Source: Siphonobacter sp047605205
GTDB taxonomy: Bacteria; Bacteroidota; Bacteroidia; Cytophagales; Spirosomataceae
Assembly: GCA_047605205.1 (NCBI GenBank)
Contig: JASGGE010000107.1
Coordinates: forward strand, 1 to 13,852
Reading direction: 5' to 3'
DNA length: 13,852 nt
The notes beneath the pieces are model-generated. The model saw nothing but the letters and a program-made list of their open reading frames with translations, did no database searches and was not told the origin of the DNA. Within the stretch, counting starts at the first letter, position 1. Every line of letters starts with the position of its first letter. Below, piece by piece: positions 13,771 through 13,852 of the stretch. The position numbers and the translations under genes are program-made.

Positions 13771-13800
13771 AATGAGTAACAAGATCCTTGTTACTCATTT
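13771..13800 (+). terminator. Terminator after the NtrC-type gene
   Basis: AATGAGTAACAAG (13771-13783) pairs perfectly with 13787-13799 across a 3-base loop, 12 bp past the stop codon, followed by a short TTTT. The weak T-tract lowers certainty. The last 50 bases of the window hold no recognisable feature. Confidence 0.7.
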
Positions 13801-13852
13801 TGAGTCGTCCTAATATAGGTTGACAAGTTTAGGATTGTCCCAGTTGCTTGTG

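Overview
This 13.9 kb window looks like chromosomal DNA from a member of the Bacteroidota, most likely the order Cytophagales. The grounds are the protein styles (recX, MFS, Dps, the YtxH/holin pair, an RpoN with a companion activator), the general absence of Shine-Dalgarno sequences before the starts, and matches to the Bacteroidota -7 promoter element TAnnTTTG in several intergenic gaps. Genus assignment is not possible from the sequence alone. I see no tRNA, rRNA, insertion sequence, prophage integrase or CRISPR array.

Layout. (1) Positions 108-1522, minus strand: recX followed by a DUF72/YecE-family gene. (2) 1667-2854, plus: an MFS transporter, divergent from recX. The gap between them carries two perfect DnaA-box sequences as an inverted pair lying over the predicted recX promoter. 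(3) 3238-5573, plus: a GH13 branching-enzyme-like protein with a CBM48 module, then 17 bp later a coiled-coil lipoprotein; a strong terminator follows. (4) 5632-6627, minus: Dps and, upstream with its own terminator, a minimal single-domain response regulator. (5) 7042-8395, plus: a small envelope cassette of a YtxH-like protein, a holin-superfamily (DUF1469-like) membrane protein and an unrecognised basic protein with an internal duplication. (6) 8450-10373, minus: a CHASE3 histidine kinase and an Rcp1-type response regulator. (7) 10666-13758, plus: rpoN (sigma-54) and a sigma-54-dependent NtrC-type activator.

How the genes may work together (inference). The middle of the window has the flavour of a stress-response neighbourhood: DNA protection by Dps, an envelope cassette, 11-residue-repeat coiled-coil proteins resembling LEA/YtxH types, and glycogen-type metabolism, interleaved with one sensor kinase, two single-domain receivers and a complete sigma-54 module. 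A sigma-54-like -24/-12 sequence sits directly upstream of the YtxH gene, which offers a testable local connection between the rpoN/activator pair and the envelope cassette.

The items most worth a second look are the DnaA-box dyad over the recX promoter, the control region at 6628-7041 (sigma-54-like promoter, perfect 27-bp palindrome with a T-tract and no gene to terminate, NtrC-like dyad), the hendecad repeats shared by two otherwise unrelated proteins, and the duplicated C-terminal module of the unknown protein at 7865-8395.
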